DNA of 64,000 bases from Blautia hominis (GTDB lineage Bacteria > Bacillota > Clostridia > Lachnospirales > Lachnospiraceae): positions 620,001 to 684,000 of the forward strand of contig NQOF01000002.1 in NCBI GenBank assembly GCA_002270465.1, in the 5' to 3' direction. A program made the translations under genes and the position numbers. How positions within the stretch are numbered: the stretch's first letter is position 1; each line of letters starts with the position of its first letter. Below the pieces are notes generated by a model. The model had not been told where the DNA came from. It saw only the letters and a list, made by a program, of their open reading frames with translations, and ran no database searches. Positions 43,774 to 52,410 of this stretch are shown piece after piece.

Positions 43774-44685
43774 ATGGAAGTGCAATTGGTGACGGACATA
43801 CAGAAGTATTCCATACACGATGGGGAAGGAATACGCACCACTATATTTTTTAAGGGATGTCCGCTTTCCTGTATCTGGTGCCATAATCCGGAGACACAGG
43901 AGTATGGGCAGCAGTTCATGTGGAATCAGGAAAAATGTGCGGGGTGCGGGGAATGTGCTGCAGCTTGTCCAAGCGGAGCTGTTTCCATGGATGGACACAG
44001 GCCGGTGACAGATGAAAATAAGTGTGGAATCTGCCATACATGTGAAGAATACTGTCTGCAAAATGCCAGAGAATTCGCAGGCAGAGAATATACAGTGGAG
44101 GAACTGGCTGCGGAAGCAGTAAAAGACCAGCCCTTTTATGAACAGTCTCACGGCGGAGTTACTCTCTCAGGCGGAGAGGTATTGGCCAGGGACATGGATT
44201 TTGTGGAGCGGCTGATGCTTGAGCTGACTAAGCGGGGGATTCGGGTAAACGTAGATACCTGCGGATACATACCATGGAAGAATATAGAGCGGATAATTCC
44301 TTATACGGATACCTTTTTATATGATATAAAGCTCATGGATTCCCGGCTGCATCAGGAAATGACCGGAGTAGGGAATGAAGAGATCCTGGAAAACCTCATA
44401 AGGCTTTCCAAAAGTAAAGCAGCCATTTGGATCCGTATTCCCGTTGTGGGCGGTGTAAATGATACGGATAGGAATATGGAGGAAACACTGGAGTTCCTCA
44501 GTTCCCACGCCATTTCACCAAAATGGATTCACCTGCTGCCTTACCATAATACAGGGAGCGGAAAGTATCCAAGACTGGGGCAAAAATACCAGGGCAGGGA
44601 TCTTACCACCCCCAAGGGATCACGTATGCAGGAGCTGCTGGATATGTGTCTGGCGCGGGGATATCAGGCAGGAATAGGAGGTTAA
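43774..44685 (+). CDS. Glycyl-radical enzyme activase (HypD activase)
   Basis: Radical SAM enzyme that makes the glycyl radical on its partner. GKGCPLSCIWC-type motif is seen as GCPLSCIWCHNPE (CX3CX2C) near residue 30. Two extra 4Fe-4S sites follow (CAGCGECAAACP and CGICHTCEEYC), as in the activases of hydroxyproline, choline and glycerol lyases. SGGEVLA is the SAM-binding GGE block. 303 residues. Ends 5 bases before the glycyl-radical enzyme. By context it serves HypD. Confidence 0.9.
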   Translation: MEVQLVTDIQKYSIHDGEGIRTTIFFKGCPLSCIWCHNPETQEYGQQFMWNQEKCAGCGECAAACPSGAVSMDGHRPVTDENKCGICHTCEEYCLQNAREFAGREYTVEELAAEAVKDQPFYEQSHGGVTLSGGEVLARDMDFVERLMLELTKRGIRVNVDTCGYIPWKNIERIIPYTDTFLYDIKLMDSRLHQEMTGVGNEEILENLIRLSKSKAAIWIRIPVVGGVNDTDRNMEETLEFLSSHAISPKWIHLLPYHNTGSGKYPRLGQKYQGRDLTTPKGSRMQELLDMCLARGYQAGIGG

Positions 44686-44690
44686 TATAG

Positions 44691-47063
44691 ATGGAACAGG
44701 GAATGAACGAAAGGATCCGAAGGCTTCGCCGGGAGAGCCTGGAGACAGAAGCACATATTGATATGGAACGTGCAAAAATAGAGACAGAGGTGTACCGCAG
44801 ATACGAGGGCACCGTATCCGTGCCGGAACTTCGGGCATTGGTTTTAAAACACTATTTTGCCGAAAAGACACTGTACATAGGAGAAGGTGAATTGTTGGTG
44901 GGAGAGAAGGGAAACGGGCCGCAGGCAGCCCCTACGTTTCCGGAGCTTTGCTGCCATACTGTGCAGGACCTTCATGTGATGAATGACAGGGAGCTGATCA
45001 GCTTCAAGGTGCGGGAGGAGGATTATACGTTTCAGGAAAAGGAGATGATCCCTTTTTGGGAAAGACGTTCCATCCGGCACCGGATCCTGGAAAAAATGAC
45101 ACCGGAATGGAAGAAAGCATATAAATGTGGAATCTTCACGGAATTTATGGAACAGAGAGGCCCGGGTCATACTGTGGGCTCTGAGAATATATACAAGAGA
45201 GGGCTTCTGGATTATAAAGAGAAAATCCAAGAGGCAAGGAAGAATCTGGATTACAGCCGGGACCCGGAAGCCCTGGACAAAGAAAATGAGCTTCATGCTA
45301 TGGAAATTGCCTGTGACGCAGTAATACTTCTGGGCAAGCGGTATCATGACTATGCGCTGGAGCTGGCGGAAAAAGAGGAGGATAGTGTCCGCAGAGAGGA
45401 GCTTTTGCAGATTGCCCAAAACTGCAGCGTTGTTCCGGCGCACAGACCGGAGACATACTGGCAGGCCCTTCAGATGTATTGGTTTGTTCATCTGGCTGTG
45501 ACAAGTGAGCTGAACCCCTGGGATGCATACAGCCCCGGCCGGCTTGACCAGCACTTGATCCCCTTCTACAGAAAGGATGTTAAAGAGGGGGTTCTGAACC
45601 GGGAACGTGCAAAAGAGCTGTTGGAATGCCTGTGGGTGAAATTCAACAATCAGCCTGCGCCGCCAAAAGTGGGGATTACATTGAAAGAAAGCGGTACTTA
45701 CACAGATTTTGCCAATATCAATACCGGCGGGGTGACACCAGAGGGACAAGACGGTGTCAATGAAGTGAGCTATCTGATCCTGGAATGTATGGATGAAATG
45801 AAATTACTGCAGCCCAGTTCAAATGTGCAGATCAGTAAAAAGACGCCTCAGGAGTTTTTATTAAAAGCATGTGAGATTTCCAGAAAGGGATGGGGACAGC
45901 CGGCCTTTTATAATACAGAGAGTATAATCCAGGAACTCCTAAACGCGGGAAAATCCATTGCAGATGCCAGAAAAGGCGGTACCAGCGGGTGTGTGGAGAC
46001 AGGTGCTTTTGGAAATGAAGCATATATCCTGACCGGTTATTTCAATCTGCCTAAAATACTGGAAATTACCCTTTGCAATGGATATGATCCTGTTGCAGGG
46101 GAAATGCTTGGCCTGCCCCTTGGCAAAGCGGAGGAATTTCAATCCTATGAGGAACTTTTCGAGGCTTATAAAACGCAGATTCTGTATTTCCTGGATATTA
46201 AGATGCGGGGCAATCATGTGATTGAAGGGATTTATGCCCGCTATATGCCTGTGCCATTCCTCTCTGTGATCACGAATGACTGCATTGCGGCGGGAAAAGA
46301 TTATAATGCCGGAGGGGCTAGATACAACACCAATTATCTGCAGGGAGTAGGGATTGGGACCATCACCGACAGCCTTGCAGCCATAAAATATAATGTATTT
46401 GACAAGAAAAAGTTCACCATGTCGGAATTGATGCAGGCACTGAGAGACAATTATGAGGGGCATGGCCGAATCCGGAATCTTGTCAGCAATAAAACACCTA
46501 AGTACGGCAATGATGATGATTATGCGGACGATATTATGAAAGACGTGTTTCAGTTCTACTATGAAAGTGTGACCGGGCGGCCCAATATGAAAGGCGGAAA
46601 ATACCGCATCAATATGCTGCCGACCACCTGTCATGTTTATTTCGGGGAAGTCATGATGGCAAGTCCCAATGGCCGCATGGCGCATAAACCCGTATCCGAA
46701 GGAATTTCCCCGGAAAAGGGCGCGGATGTGCAAGGTCCTACCGCAGTAGTGAAATCCTGTTCCAAGATGGATCACTTAAACACAGGAGGCACTTTGCTGA
46801 ACCAGAAATTCACACCTCAGGTGGTGTCCGGTGATAACGGACTGATGCAGATGGCAAATCTGGTACGGACTTATTTTAATCTGGATGGACATCACATACA
46901 GTTTAATGTGATCGACCGCAGGACCCTTCTGGAGGCGCAGGCTCATCCGGATGAATATAAGGATCTGATCGTGCGTGTAGCAGGATACAGTGACCATTTC
47001 CGGAATCTGAGCAAAGCACTGCAGGACGAGATCATTGACAGAACAGAACAGTCATTTGGCTGA
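44691..47063 (+). CDS. hypD: trans-4-Hydroxy-L-proline dehydratase (glycyl radical)
   Basis: Dehydrates trans-4-hydroxy-L-proline to 1-pyrroline-5-carboxylate, which a P5C reductase turns into proline. The glycyl radical is Gly765 in VRVAGYSDHF and the thiyl Cys is Cys434 in TSGCVETG. Counting codons, His160, Asp278, Ser334, Phe340, Cys434, Glu436, Tyr450 and Thr645 all fall where I recall the C. difficile HypD active-site residues, with no offset, which sets it apart from PFL, choline and glycerol lyases. 790 residues. No P5C reductase gene (proC) is adjacent. An ordinary hairpin follows at 47081. Confidence 0.92.
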   Translation: MEQGMNERIRRLRRESLETEAHIDMERAKIETEVYRRYEGTVSVPELRALVLKHYFAEKTLYIGEGELLVGEKGNGPQAAPTFPELCCHTVQDLHVMNDRELISFKVREEDYTFQEKEMIPFWERRSIRHRILEKMTPEWKKAYKCGIFTEFMEQRGPGHTVGSENIYKRGLLDYKEKIQEARKNLDYSRDPEALDKENELHAMEIACDAVILLGKRYHDYALELAEKEEDSVRREELLQIAQNCSVVPAHRPETYWQALQMYWFVHLAVTSELNPWDAYSPGRLDQHLIPFYRKDVKEGVLNRERAKELLECLWVKFNNQPAPPKVGITLKESGTYTDFANINTGGVTPEGQDGVNEVSYLILECMDEMKLLQPSSNVQISKKTPQEFLLKACEISRKGWGQPAFYNTESIIQELLNAGKSIADARKGGTSGCVETGAFGNEAYILTGYFNLPKILEITLCNGYDPVAGEMLGLPLGKAEEFQSYEELFEAYKTQILYFLDIKMRGNHVIEGIYARYMPVPFLSVITNDCIAAGKDYNAGGARYNTNYLQGVGIGTITDSLAAIKYNVFDKKKFTMSELMQALRDNYEGHGRIRNLVSNKTPKYGNDDDYADDIMKDVFQFYYESVTGRPNMKGGKYRINMLPTTCHVYFGEVMMASPNGRMAHKPVSEGISPEKGADVQGPTAVVKSCSKMDHLNTGGTLLNQKFTPQVVSGDNGLMQMANLVRTYFNLDGHHIQFNVIDRRTLLEAQAHPDEYKDLIVRVAGYSDHFRNLSKALQDEIIDRTEQSFG

Positions 47064-47080
47064 TTTTTTCCGGTTCCCAA

Positions 47081-47113
47081 AGGCCGGGCAAAGATTTACC
47101 CTTTGTCCGGCCT
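47081..47113 (+). terminator. Stem-loop after hypD
   Basis: AGGCCGGGCAAAG pairs with CTTTGTCCGGCCT, but no T-run follows; terminator or mRNA-end stabiliser. Confidence 0.5.
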
Positions 47114-47181
47114 GCTCCGGGACATTGGACTGTGAACAGTAATCATTATTTACCTGCAAACATAAAACTTTTATAAAGTCA

Positions 47182-47210
47182 TTGCATTTACGGGATAGAA
47201 AGAATATAAT
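47182..47210 (+). promoter_or_regulatory. Promoter candidate upstream of Rpn gene (distal)
   Basis: TTGCAT and TATAAT with a 17-base spacer. Confidence 0.4.
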
Positions 47211-47305
47211 GAACCTACATTTCTGAAATAGCAAATTTAATTTTCAACGGCGTGTCAGCCGAAATTTCAGCTTAAAAGCATGTGGAAAACAGATAAAAAG
47301 TACAA

Positions 47306-47334
47306 TTGAAATGCAAATTGATATATTGTATAAT
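47306..47334 (+). promoter_or_regulatory. Promoter for Rpn-family gene (proximal)
   Basis: TTGAAA (47306-47311) and TATAAT (47329-47334) with a 17-base spacer. It overlaps the first codons of the longer open frame, supporting the start at 47413. Confidence 0.65.
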
Positions 47335-47412
47335 ATAAGAAAAACAGTGCGTATCTTTGACTATATTATATGGTACCTGCATGGAGTCTGTCTGTTTTCC
47401 CGAGGAGGACAG

Positions 47413-48435
47413 ATGAAAAAACAAAGAATACCTGAAGTATCATGGAATGCAAAGGATGGGGAAATATATGAGCGCCTGTCTGATAATGAAGTGTTTGCAG
47501 ACTTGTTTAATGGCGTTGTCTTTCAAGGGGAAGAGATAATAAAACCTGAGTATTTGGAAGAGATGAACGAGAAAAAACAACTAATGATTCCGGGGAGAGA
47601 CGGTCAGCCTGTGGTGATCAAAAAACTGCGTGACGTGCAAAAAAAATGTGGATTGGATGGGAGCCTTCTGGGTATCATGCTTGCAGCAGAGGGGCAGCGA
47701 ACGGTCCATTATGGAATGCCGGTGAGACATATGCTTTATGATGCGGTTGATTACACAAAACAAATGCTGGACCTGGAGAAAAAGCACAGAAGAGACAGGG
47801 ATTTGTCTTCCAGTGCAGAATTCCTTTCCGGGATGCGAAGGGATGACAGGCTCCGTCCGGTCATCACCCTGGCATTGTTTTATGGAGAAGACCAGTTATG
47901 GGATGGCCCTATGTGTCTTCACGATATGTTGGAATTGCCAAAGGCACTGGAACCGTGGAAAACATATATACCCAATTATCCGCTGAATTTGGTATACAGC
48001 GGTAATGTCTGTCCTGAAAATTTTCGGACAGGTCTGCGGGAAGTGTTCGAGCTGCTGCGGGTAGCAAAGGACAAAGATTCTATGGAGGCATTTCTCAGGG
48101 AGAACCAGGAGCGTTACAGAAATCTGGACTGGAAGAAAGGTGAGTTGATCGGAGATTTTTTGGATGTTCCGCTGATAAAAGATAATGCGGATGCCATTAG
48201 GACAGAGGAGGGAGGGATGAATATGTGCACAGCATTTCAGCAAATGCGCAGGGAAGGTGAAGTGGAAGGCGAACAGAGAGGTAGAAAAATAGGGGAAGAA
48301 AAACTATCCAGGCTTGTGCAGAGTCTTTTCCATGACAACAGGATTGAAGATTTACAGAAGGCTTCTCTGGATGCAGGATATAGAGAGGTCCTGTACAAAG
48401 AATATGGGCTGGACCATGAAGAGCTTCCGGATTAG
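47413..48435 (+). CDS. Rpn-family / PD-(D/E)XK transposase-like protein
   Basis: Resembles the Rpn group (recombination-promoting nuclease, transposase_31 type) common in Firmicutes. Blocks seen: DNEVFADLFNGVVFQGEEIIKPE, RPVITLALFYGEDQLWDGP and PNYPLNLVY. These proteins carry a PD-(D/E)XK-like nuclease core; I cannot point to all active residues. The C-terminal part is charged (RREGEVEGEQRGRKIGEEKL). ATG at 47413 follows GAGGAGG; the longer frame begins inside a promoter. 340 residues. No terminal repeats around it. Confidence 0.75.
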   Translation: MKKQRIPEVSWNAKDGEIYERLSDNEVFADLFNGVVFQGEEIIKPEYLEEMNEKKQLMIPGRDGQPVVIKKLRDVQKKCGLDGSLLGIMLAAEGQRTVHYGMPVRHMLYDAVDYTKQMLDLEKKHRRDRDLSSSAEFLSGMRRDDRLRPVITLALFYGEDQLWDGPMCLHDMLELPKALEPWKTYIPNYPLNLVYSGNVCPENFRTGLREVFELLRVAKDKDSMEAFLRENQERYRNLDWKKGELIGDFLDVPLIKDNADAIRTEEGGMNMCTAFQQMRREGEVEGEQRGRKIGEEKLSRLVQSLFHDNRIEDLQKASLDAGYREVLYKEYGLDHEELPD

Positions 48436-48518
48436 AAAAACATAAAGTATACAAATATTCCTTCATGCGTTATGATATAAAGACGAAGAATAAATGAGAA
48501 AAGGAATATGAAGTAATA

Positions 48519-49868
48519 ATGAAGAGGGATTTGACAACAGGAAATATTATTAAGACTATGCTGATATTTGCAGGCCCTATGATCATCGGAAATCTTCTGC
48601 AGCAATTTTATAACATAGCGGATACACTGATCGTAGGCAGATTTGTAGGGGCTGATGCCATGGCTTCTGTGGGAGCGGCTTATACGCTGATGACTTTTTT
48701 GACTTCCATACTAATTGGATTATGTATGGGCAGCGGCTCACTGGTATCCTTTTATTTCGGAAAACAGGACAAGGTAAAGATGGAGGTATGTGTACAGGGG
48801 TCATTTCTGCTGATAGGCGTTGTCACAGTAGTTATTAATGTGCTGGTGTTTGTATTCATTGATCAAATTTTGAGGATACTGCAGATACCAACAGAAATAT
48901 TAGCCATGTCTCACGAGTATGTGATCATAATTTTTGCCGGTATATTTTTCGTGTTTCTCTATAATTATTATGCTTATCTTCTGAGGTCTATCGGTAATTC
49001 TGTCATTCCGCTTGTTTTTTTGGGAACAACCTCGGTTTTGAATGTTGTCCTTGATATCATATTTGTGGTGACCTTTCAATGGGGGATCGGAGGTGCAGCA
49101 CAGGCGACTGTAATATCACAGGCCATATCCGGGATTGGTATTTCCATATATGTGTGGGTGAAGGAACCGGCGTTCAGGATACGGCTGTTTGGAAAACATC
49201 GTGTCTCTCTGACAAGGGAGTCCATGAAGGAGATTACAAGATTTTCATTCGCGGCATCTATCCAGCAGTCGGTAATGAATCTGGGTATACTGATGATACA
49301 GGGGCTGGTAAACAGTTTCGGCGTTGCAGTTATGGCTGCCTTTACAGCGGCAGTCAAGATAGATTCTTTTGCCTATATGCCTGCACAGGAATTTGGGAAT
49401 GCGTTTTCCCTGTTCATATCCCAGAATCACGGCGCCGGGAAAGAAGACAGGATCCGGAAAGGTACCAGGCAGGCTTTTGCAGTTTCCGCAGTGTTCTGCG
49501 CAGTGATCTCCGTACTTGTGTTTCTTCTTGCAAAGGAGCTTATGCTGTTATTTGTCTCACCGTCTGATACGGAGATCATAAGTATCGGAATGGGTTACCT
49601 GCGGATCGAGGGCACATTTTACATAGGAATTGGGATTTTATTTTTGTTTTATGGATATTACAGAGGAATCAATCTGCCTGAAATGTCGTTGGTCTTAACT
49701 ATCATATCCCTGGGGACCAGGGTGATTCTTGCTTATATTTTAGCCCCGGTAGAGGCCATAGGGGTTGCCGGGATCTGGTGGGCCATACCGATTGGCTGGT
49801 TCTTGGCAGATATTACCGGAATTATTTATATGCGTCACAGAGAACAGAAAAAGCATTTGCGCATATGA
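48519..49868 (+). CDS. MATE-family efflux transporter
   Basis: Twelve-TM multidrug/toxin antiporter. The N-terminal MLIFAGPMIIGNLLQQFYNIADTLIVGRFVGADA and the repeat in the second half (FSFAASIQQSVMNLGILMIQGLVNSFG) are characteristic. 449 residues. Start at 48519 follows GAAAAGGAATATGAAG. Substrate not known. A bidirectional terminator follows. Confidence 0.92.
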   Translation: MKRDLTTGNIIKTMLIFAGPMIIGNLLQQFYNIADTLIVGRFVGADAMASVGAAYTLMTFLTSILIGLCMGSGSLVSFYFGKQDKVKMEVCVQGSFLLIGVVTVVINVLVFVFIDQILRILQIPTEILAMSHEYVIIIFAGIFFVFLYNYYAYLLRSIGNSVIPLVFLGTTSVLNVVLDIIFVVTFQWGIGGAAQATVISQAISGIGISIYVWVKEPAFRIRLFGKHRVSLTRESMKEITRFSFAASIQQSVMNLGILMIQGLVNSFGVAVMAAFTAAVKIDSFAYMPAQEFGNAFSLFISQNHGAGKEDRIRKGTRQAFAVSAVFCAVISVLVFLLAKELMLLFVSPSDTEIISIGMGYLRIEGTFYIGIGILFLFYGYYRGINLPEMSLVLTIISLGTRVILAYILAPVEAIGVAGIWWAIPIGWFLADITGIIYMRHREQKKHLRI

Positions 49869-49944
49869 TTGAGATTTCAGTATTATTTCGCGGAATTTTT
49901 TGTGCAATGATACTGCAATAGGCGTACACTAAAACGGGTATATC

Positions 49945-49987
49945 AAAACAGCCACACCTATTTGTTATCAAATGGTGTGGCTGTTTT
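49945..49987. terminator. Bidirectional terminator
   Basis: AAAACAGCCACACC against GGTGTGGCTGTTTT with flanking A- and T-runs, between convergent genes. Confidence 0.8.
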
Positions 49988-49988
49988 A

Positions 49989-50375
49989 TCAGCCCTCGAT
50001 TCGCTTAAAGCTAACACTTCCTTTTGCCTTTTCCCCCGTCACAGTGATTTTATATGTACCGCTTTCTTCAATAGGGACCTGAAAGGAATTGGATGTCAGG
50101 ATTTTTTCCGCTGCATATACAGGTGTCTCATGATCTTTTTGGATCTTGATCCACAGTCTGCCGGAATCACATATGATCTCCGCATCTATCACATCTCCTT
50201 TTTCCAGTTCCAGCAGTTGTGAATCCGTTGTATTGAAGATTCGGTAGCTCATAATGAGCTGATTTTCGTTTCCGGTCCTGCTGCCGTCAAAAAGTGTTCC
50301 TGTGCAGGAAGTCAGAAGTATTGTACATAATATAGAACAAAATATAAAACAAAACAGTTGAAAATACCTTCTCAA
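49989..50375 (-). CDS. Small lipoprotein, unknown function
   Basis: A lipoprotein signal peptide (hydrophobic stretch to the lipobox LLTSC, Cys about residue 24) is followed by a beta-rich domain of about 100 residues with ESGTYKITVTGEKAKGSVSF at the end. TTG at 50375 is the start, behind GGAGGTG at 8 bases. 128 residues; monocistronic. Function not recognised. Confidence 0.7.
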   Translation of the reverse strand: MRRYFQLFCFIFCSILCTILLTSCTGTLFDGSRTGNENQLIMSYRIFNTTDSQLLELEKGDVIDAEIICDSGRLWIKIQKDHETPVYAAEKILTSNSFQVPIEESGTYKITVTGEKAKGSVSFKRIEG

Positions 50376-50538
50376 TCTTTACACCTCCCATTTATTAAAT
50401 GTACGCTGATCTTCTAAAGAATAATAGGATATAAAGCTAAAGTATTTCTAAAGGATGTATAGTTAAAATTGAATATTTATTAAAATAAACAAAAATACTG
50501 CCTTTGTGAGAAAAAATATGGTTTATGCAATAATTTAG

Positions 50539-50568
50539 TGGACATAAAAAATTATATAATGTTATAAT
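50539..50568 (+). promoter_or_regulatory. Promoter of hypothetical gene at 50628
   Basis: TGGACA (50539-50544) and TATAAT (50563-50568) with an 18-base spacer in a strongly A+T-rich upstream region. Confidence 0.65.
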
Positions 50569-50627
50569 TGAGATGAAAAAATGAATTAAAATACATCGTG
50601 TATTCAGGAAAAGGGGTGTAATTGAAT

Positions 50628-51122
50628 ATGGCAGAATATGAAAATAATATGTTGAAAAATAATGATTTTATTTGCCGCTATAAATCTGATGACTTTGCTT
50701 ATTGGAATTGCAATTACATCTACAAAGAGGCCGTTCTTTCAAAGGAGCAGGCATTGCTACTGACCTATCTTCAGAAAATAAGATGGCTGCCCGTATATCG
50801 TCTTATTGTATTGTATGAGACAAGTCATATCCATGTACAGGTATATAAAAATATGTTTTATGTATGCAGTGGAACGGAGACAGAGAAGGAAGTAAAGGAG
50901 TCGGAAGAGAACTTAAACTATCTGTATCAGCTTGGATTGCTAAAAGCGGACTTCTCGTCAAAAAAGCGGTTGTACATGTATCGTTCTCTGGAGCAGGGTG
51001 ATATTTTTCGGACGTTTCTTTCAAAATACAAAGAAATCCCGGATACCCGGCCAATTGTGGAACGAGGCGCGGTCATGCTTACAGAAGAAGGGAAGACGGC
51101 CTCACTTATTGATTGGGAATAA
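50628..51122 (+). CDS. Hypothetical protein
   Basis: No recognised family. 164 residues, Tyr-rich (KNMFYVCSGT, RLYMYRS), with helix-rich segments. ATG at 50628 is preferred (GGGGTG about 9 bases upstream); a TTG at 50622 is an alternative. Has its own promoter at 50539 and ends before a bidirectional terminator. The A+T-rich flank and unknown content may reflect a recent acquisition. Confidence 0.6.
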   Translation: MAEYENNMLKNNDFICRYKSDDFAYWNCNYIYKEAVLSKEQALLLTYLQKIRWLPVYRLIVLYETSHIHVQVYKNMFYVCSGTETEKEVKESEENLNYLYQLGLLKADFSSKKRLYMYRSLEQGDIFRTFLSKYKEIPDTRPIVERGAVMLTEEGKTASLIDWE

Positions 51123-51147
51123 GAAGAGAGATTACATGTTGAAAAAG

Positions 51148-51183
51148 AAGGAAAGCGGCTGTTTATGGCTGCTTTCCTTTTTA
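51148..51183. terminator. Bidirectional terminator
   Basis: GGAAAGC (51150-51156) against GCTTTCC (51171-51177), followed by TTTTT, between convergent genes. Confidence 0.75.
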
Positions 51184-51202
51184 GCAGGAATCAGATTTTC
51201 AT

Positions 51203-52390
51203 CTATTCTGTGAATTCATTCAAGGCTCTGCCTATGCGCATAATACCTTCCGATATTTTATCTTCCGGCATATTAGAAAAGTTTATCCTGAGAGTGTTGC
51301 ATTTCTTTGTGTTTGGAAAAAAGGATGTTCCGGGAACAAATGCAACGTTGTGTTCCAGGCACTTTTCGAGCAGCCTGGTAGTGTCGATTTTTTCATCCAG
51401 CTCAATCCAGAGAAAAAGTCCTCCTTCAGGCTTTGTAAACTTAATATCCGAAGGAAAAGCGCTGCGGATGGCTTCAATAGCTGTGTCACGCCGTTTCCGG
51501 TATACCTCACGTATTTTATCAATATGGACATCAATATCGTATTTTTCCAGATAAGCGGAAATTACCATCTGAGCTATGGTATTGCACTGCAGGTCTACAC
51601 CCTGTTTTACAAGAACATATTTACGGATGACTTCTTTTTCTCCGGCAATCCATCCAATCCGGTAGCCGGGGCAGAAGATCTTTGAAAAGGTCCCTGTACA
51701 GAGAACATTTCCTGCCCGGTCAAGGGACTTTACGGACGGCAGGAAATCGCCCTCATATCTAAGCTCCCCATAGGGATTGTCTTCTAAAACCGCCACATGA
51801 TATCTAGCGGAAATCTCTGCAAGCTGTTGTCTGCGTTCCAGGCTCCAGGTTCTTCCTGTGGGATTCTGGAAATCAGGGATCACATAGATCAGCTTTGCTG
51901 TCGGATATTTTTCCAAAGCTTTTTCCAGTTCGGACATGATCATGCCATTTTCATCTGTAGGAATTTCTGCGAATTTACAGCTATATGCTTTAAAAGCGCT
52001 GAGGGCAGCCAGATAAGTGGGGCTTTCACACAACACCACATCCCCTTCGTCCAAGAAAACTTTTCCGGATAGGTCAAGGGCCTGCTGGGAGCCGTGGGTG
52101 ATCAAAATATTTTCATCGCAGAAAGATGTGCCGAGCCGCGCATTCATCCGCCTGGCAATCCATTCCCTGAGAGGCTGATGACCTTCCGTTGTGGCGTATT
52201 GCAACGCGTGTTCCCCGTTATGGTCCAGAACATAAGTATTGACAGCCTTGATCTCCTCTATGGGGAAAAGTTCAGGGGCCGGCAGCCCTCCAGCAAAGGA
52301 AATGACTTCCGGCTGCTCTGTGAGTTTCAAAAGCTCCCTGATCTCGGAAGCGGTAACAGATGACATTCTTTTCGCATATTTGTATTCCAT
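51203..52390 (-). CDS. PLP-dependent aminotransferase, fold type I
   Basis: Class I/II aminotransferase resembling LysN-type 2-aminoadipate transaminases. FAGGLPAPELFP near residue 33, PDFQNPTG near 178 and LEDNPYGELRY near 208 are visible, with the PLP Lys in GTFSKIFCPGYRIGW near 240. 395 residues. It lies 20 bases downstream of a MocR gene on the same strand, so the two probably form an operon. Confidence 0.87.
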   Translation of the reverse strand: MEYKYAKRMSSVTASEIRELLKLTEQPEVISFAGGLPAPELFPIEEIKAVNTYVLDHNGEHALQYATTEGHQPLREWIARRMNARLGTSFCDENILITHGSQQALDLSGKVFLDEGDVVLCESPTYLAALSAFKAYSCKFAEIPTDENGMIMSELEKALEKYPTAKLIYVIPDFQNPTGRTWSLERRQQLAEISARYHVAVLEDNPYGELRYEGDFLPSVKSLDRAGNVLCTGTFSKIFCPGYRIGWIAGEKEVIRKYVLVKQGVDLQCNTIAQMVISAYLEKYDIDVHIDKIREVYRKRRDTAIEAIRSAFPSDIKFTKPEGGLFLWIELDEKIDTTRLLEKCLEHNVAFVPGTSFFPNTKKCNTLRINFSNMPEDKISEGIMRIGRALNEFTE

Positions 52391-52410
52391 GAGAAAACTC
52401 CTTTACATAT

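Larger units (their letters stand above)
47064..47412. other. Intergenic region with hairpins and two promoters
   Basis: No gene. Holds the stem at 47081-47113, a promoter at 47182-47210, an inverted repeat CTGAAAT (47223-47229)/ATTTCAG (47264-47270) enclosing CGGC/GCCG, and a second promoter at 47306-47334. Confidence 0.5.

Noticed and set aside
45939-46775. 278-codon minus-strand frame opposite hypD
   Set aside because: Shadow of a strongly conserved gene; no start signal or family.
44691-47063. Choline, glycerol or propanediol lyase assignment for the glycyl-radical enzyme
   Set aside because: The residues at 160, 278, 340, 434, 436, 450 and 645 fit hydroxyproline dehydratase, and it is not in a microcompartment locus.
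47413-48435. Rpn-family gene as part of an insertion sequence
   Set aside because: No flanking inverted or direct repeats could be found; annotated as a stand-alone gene.
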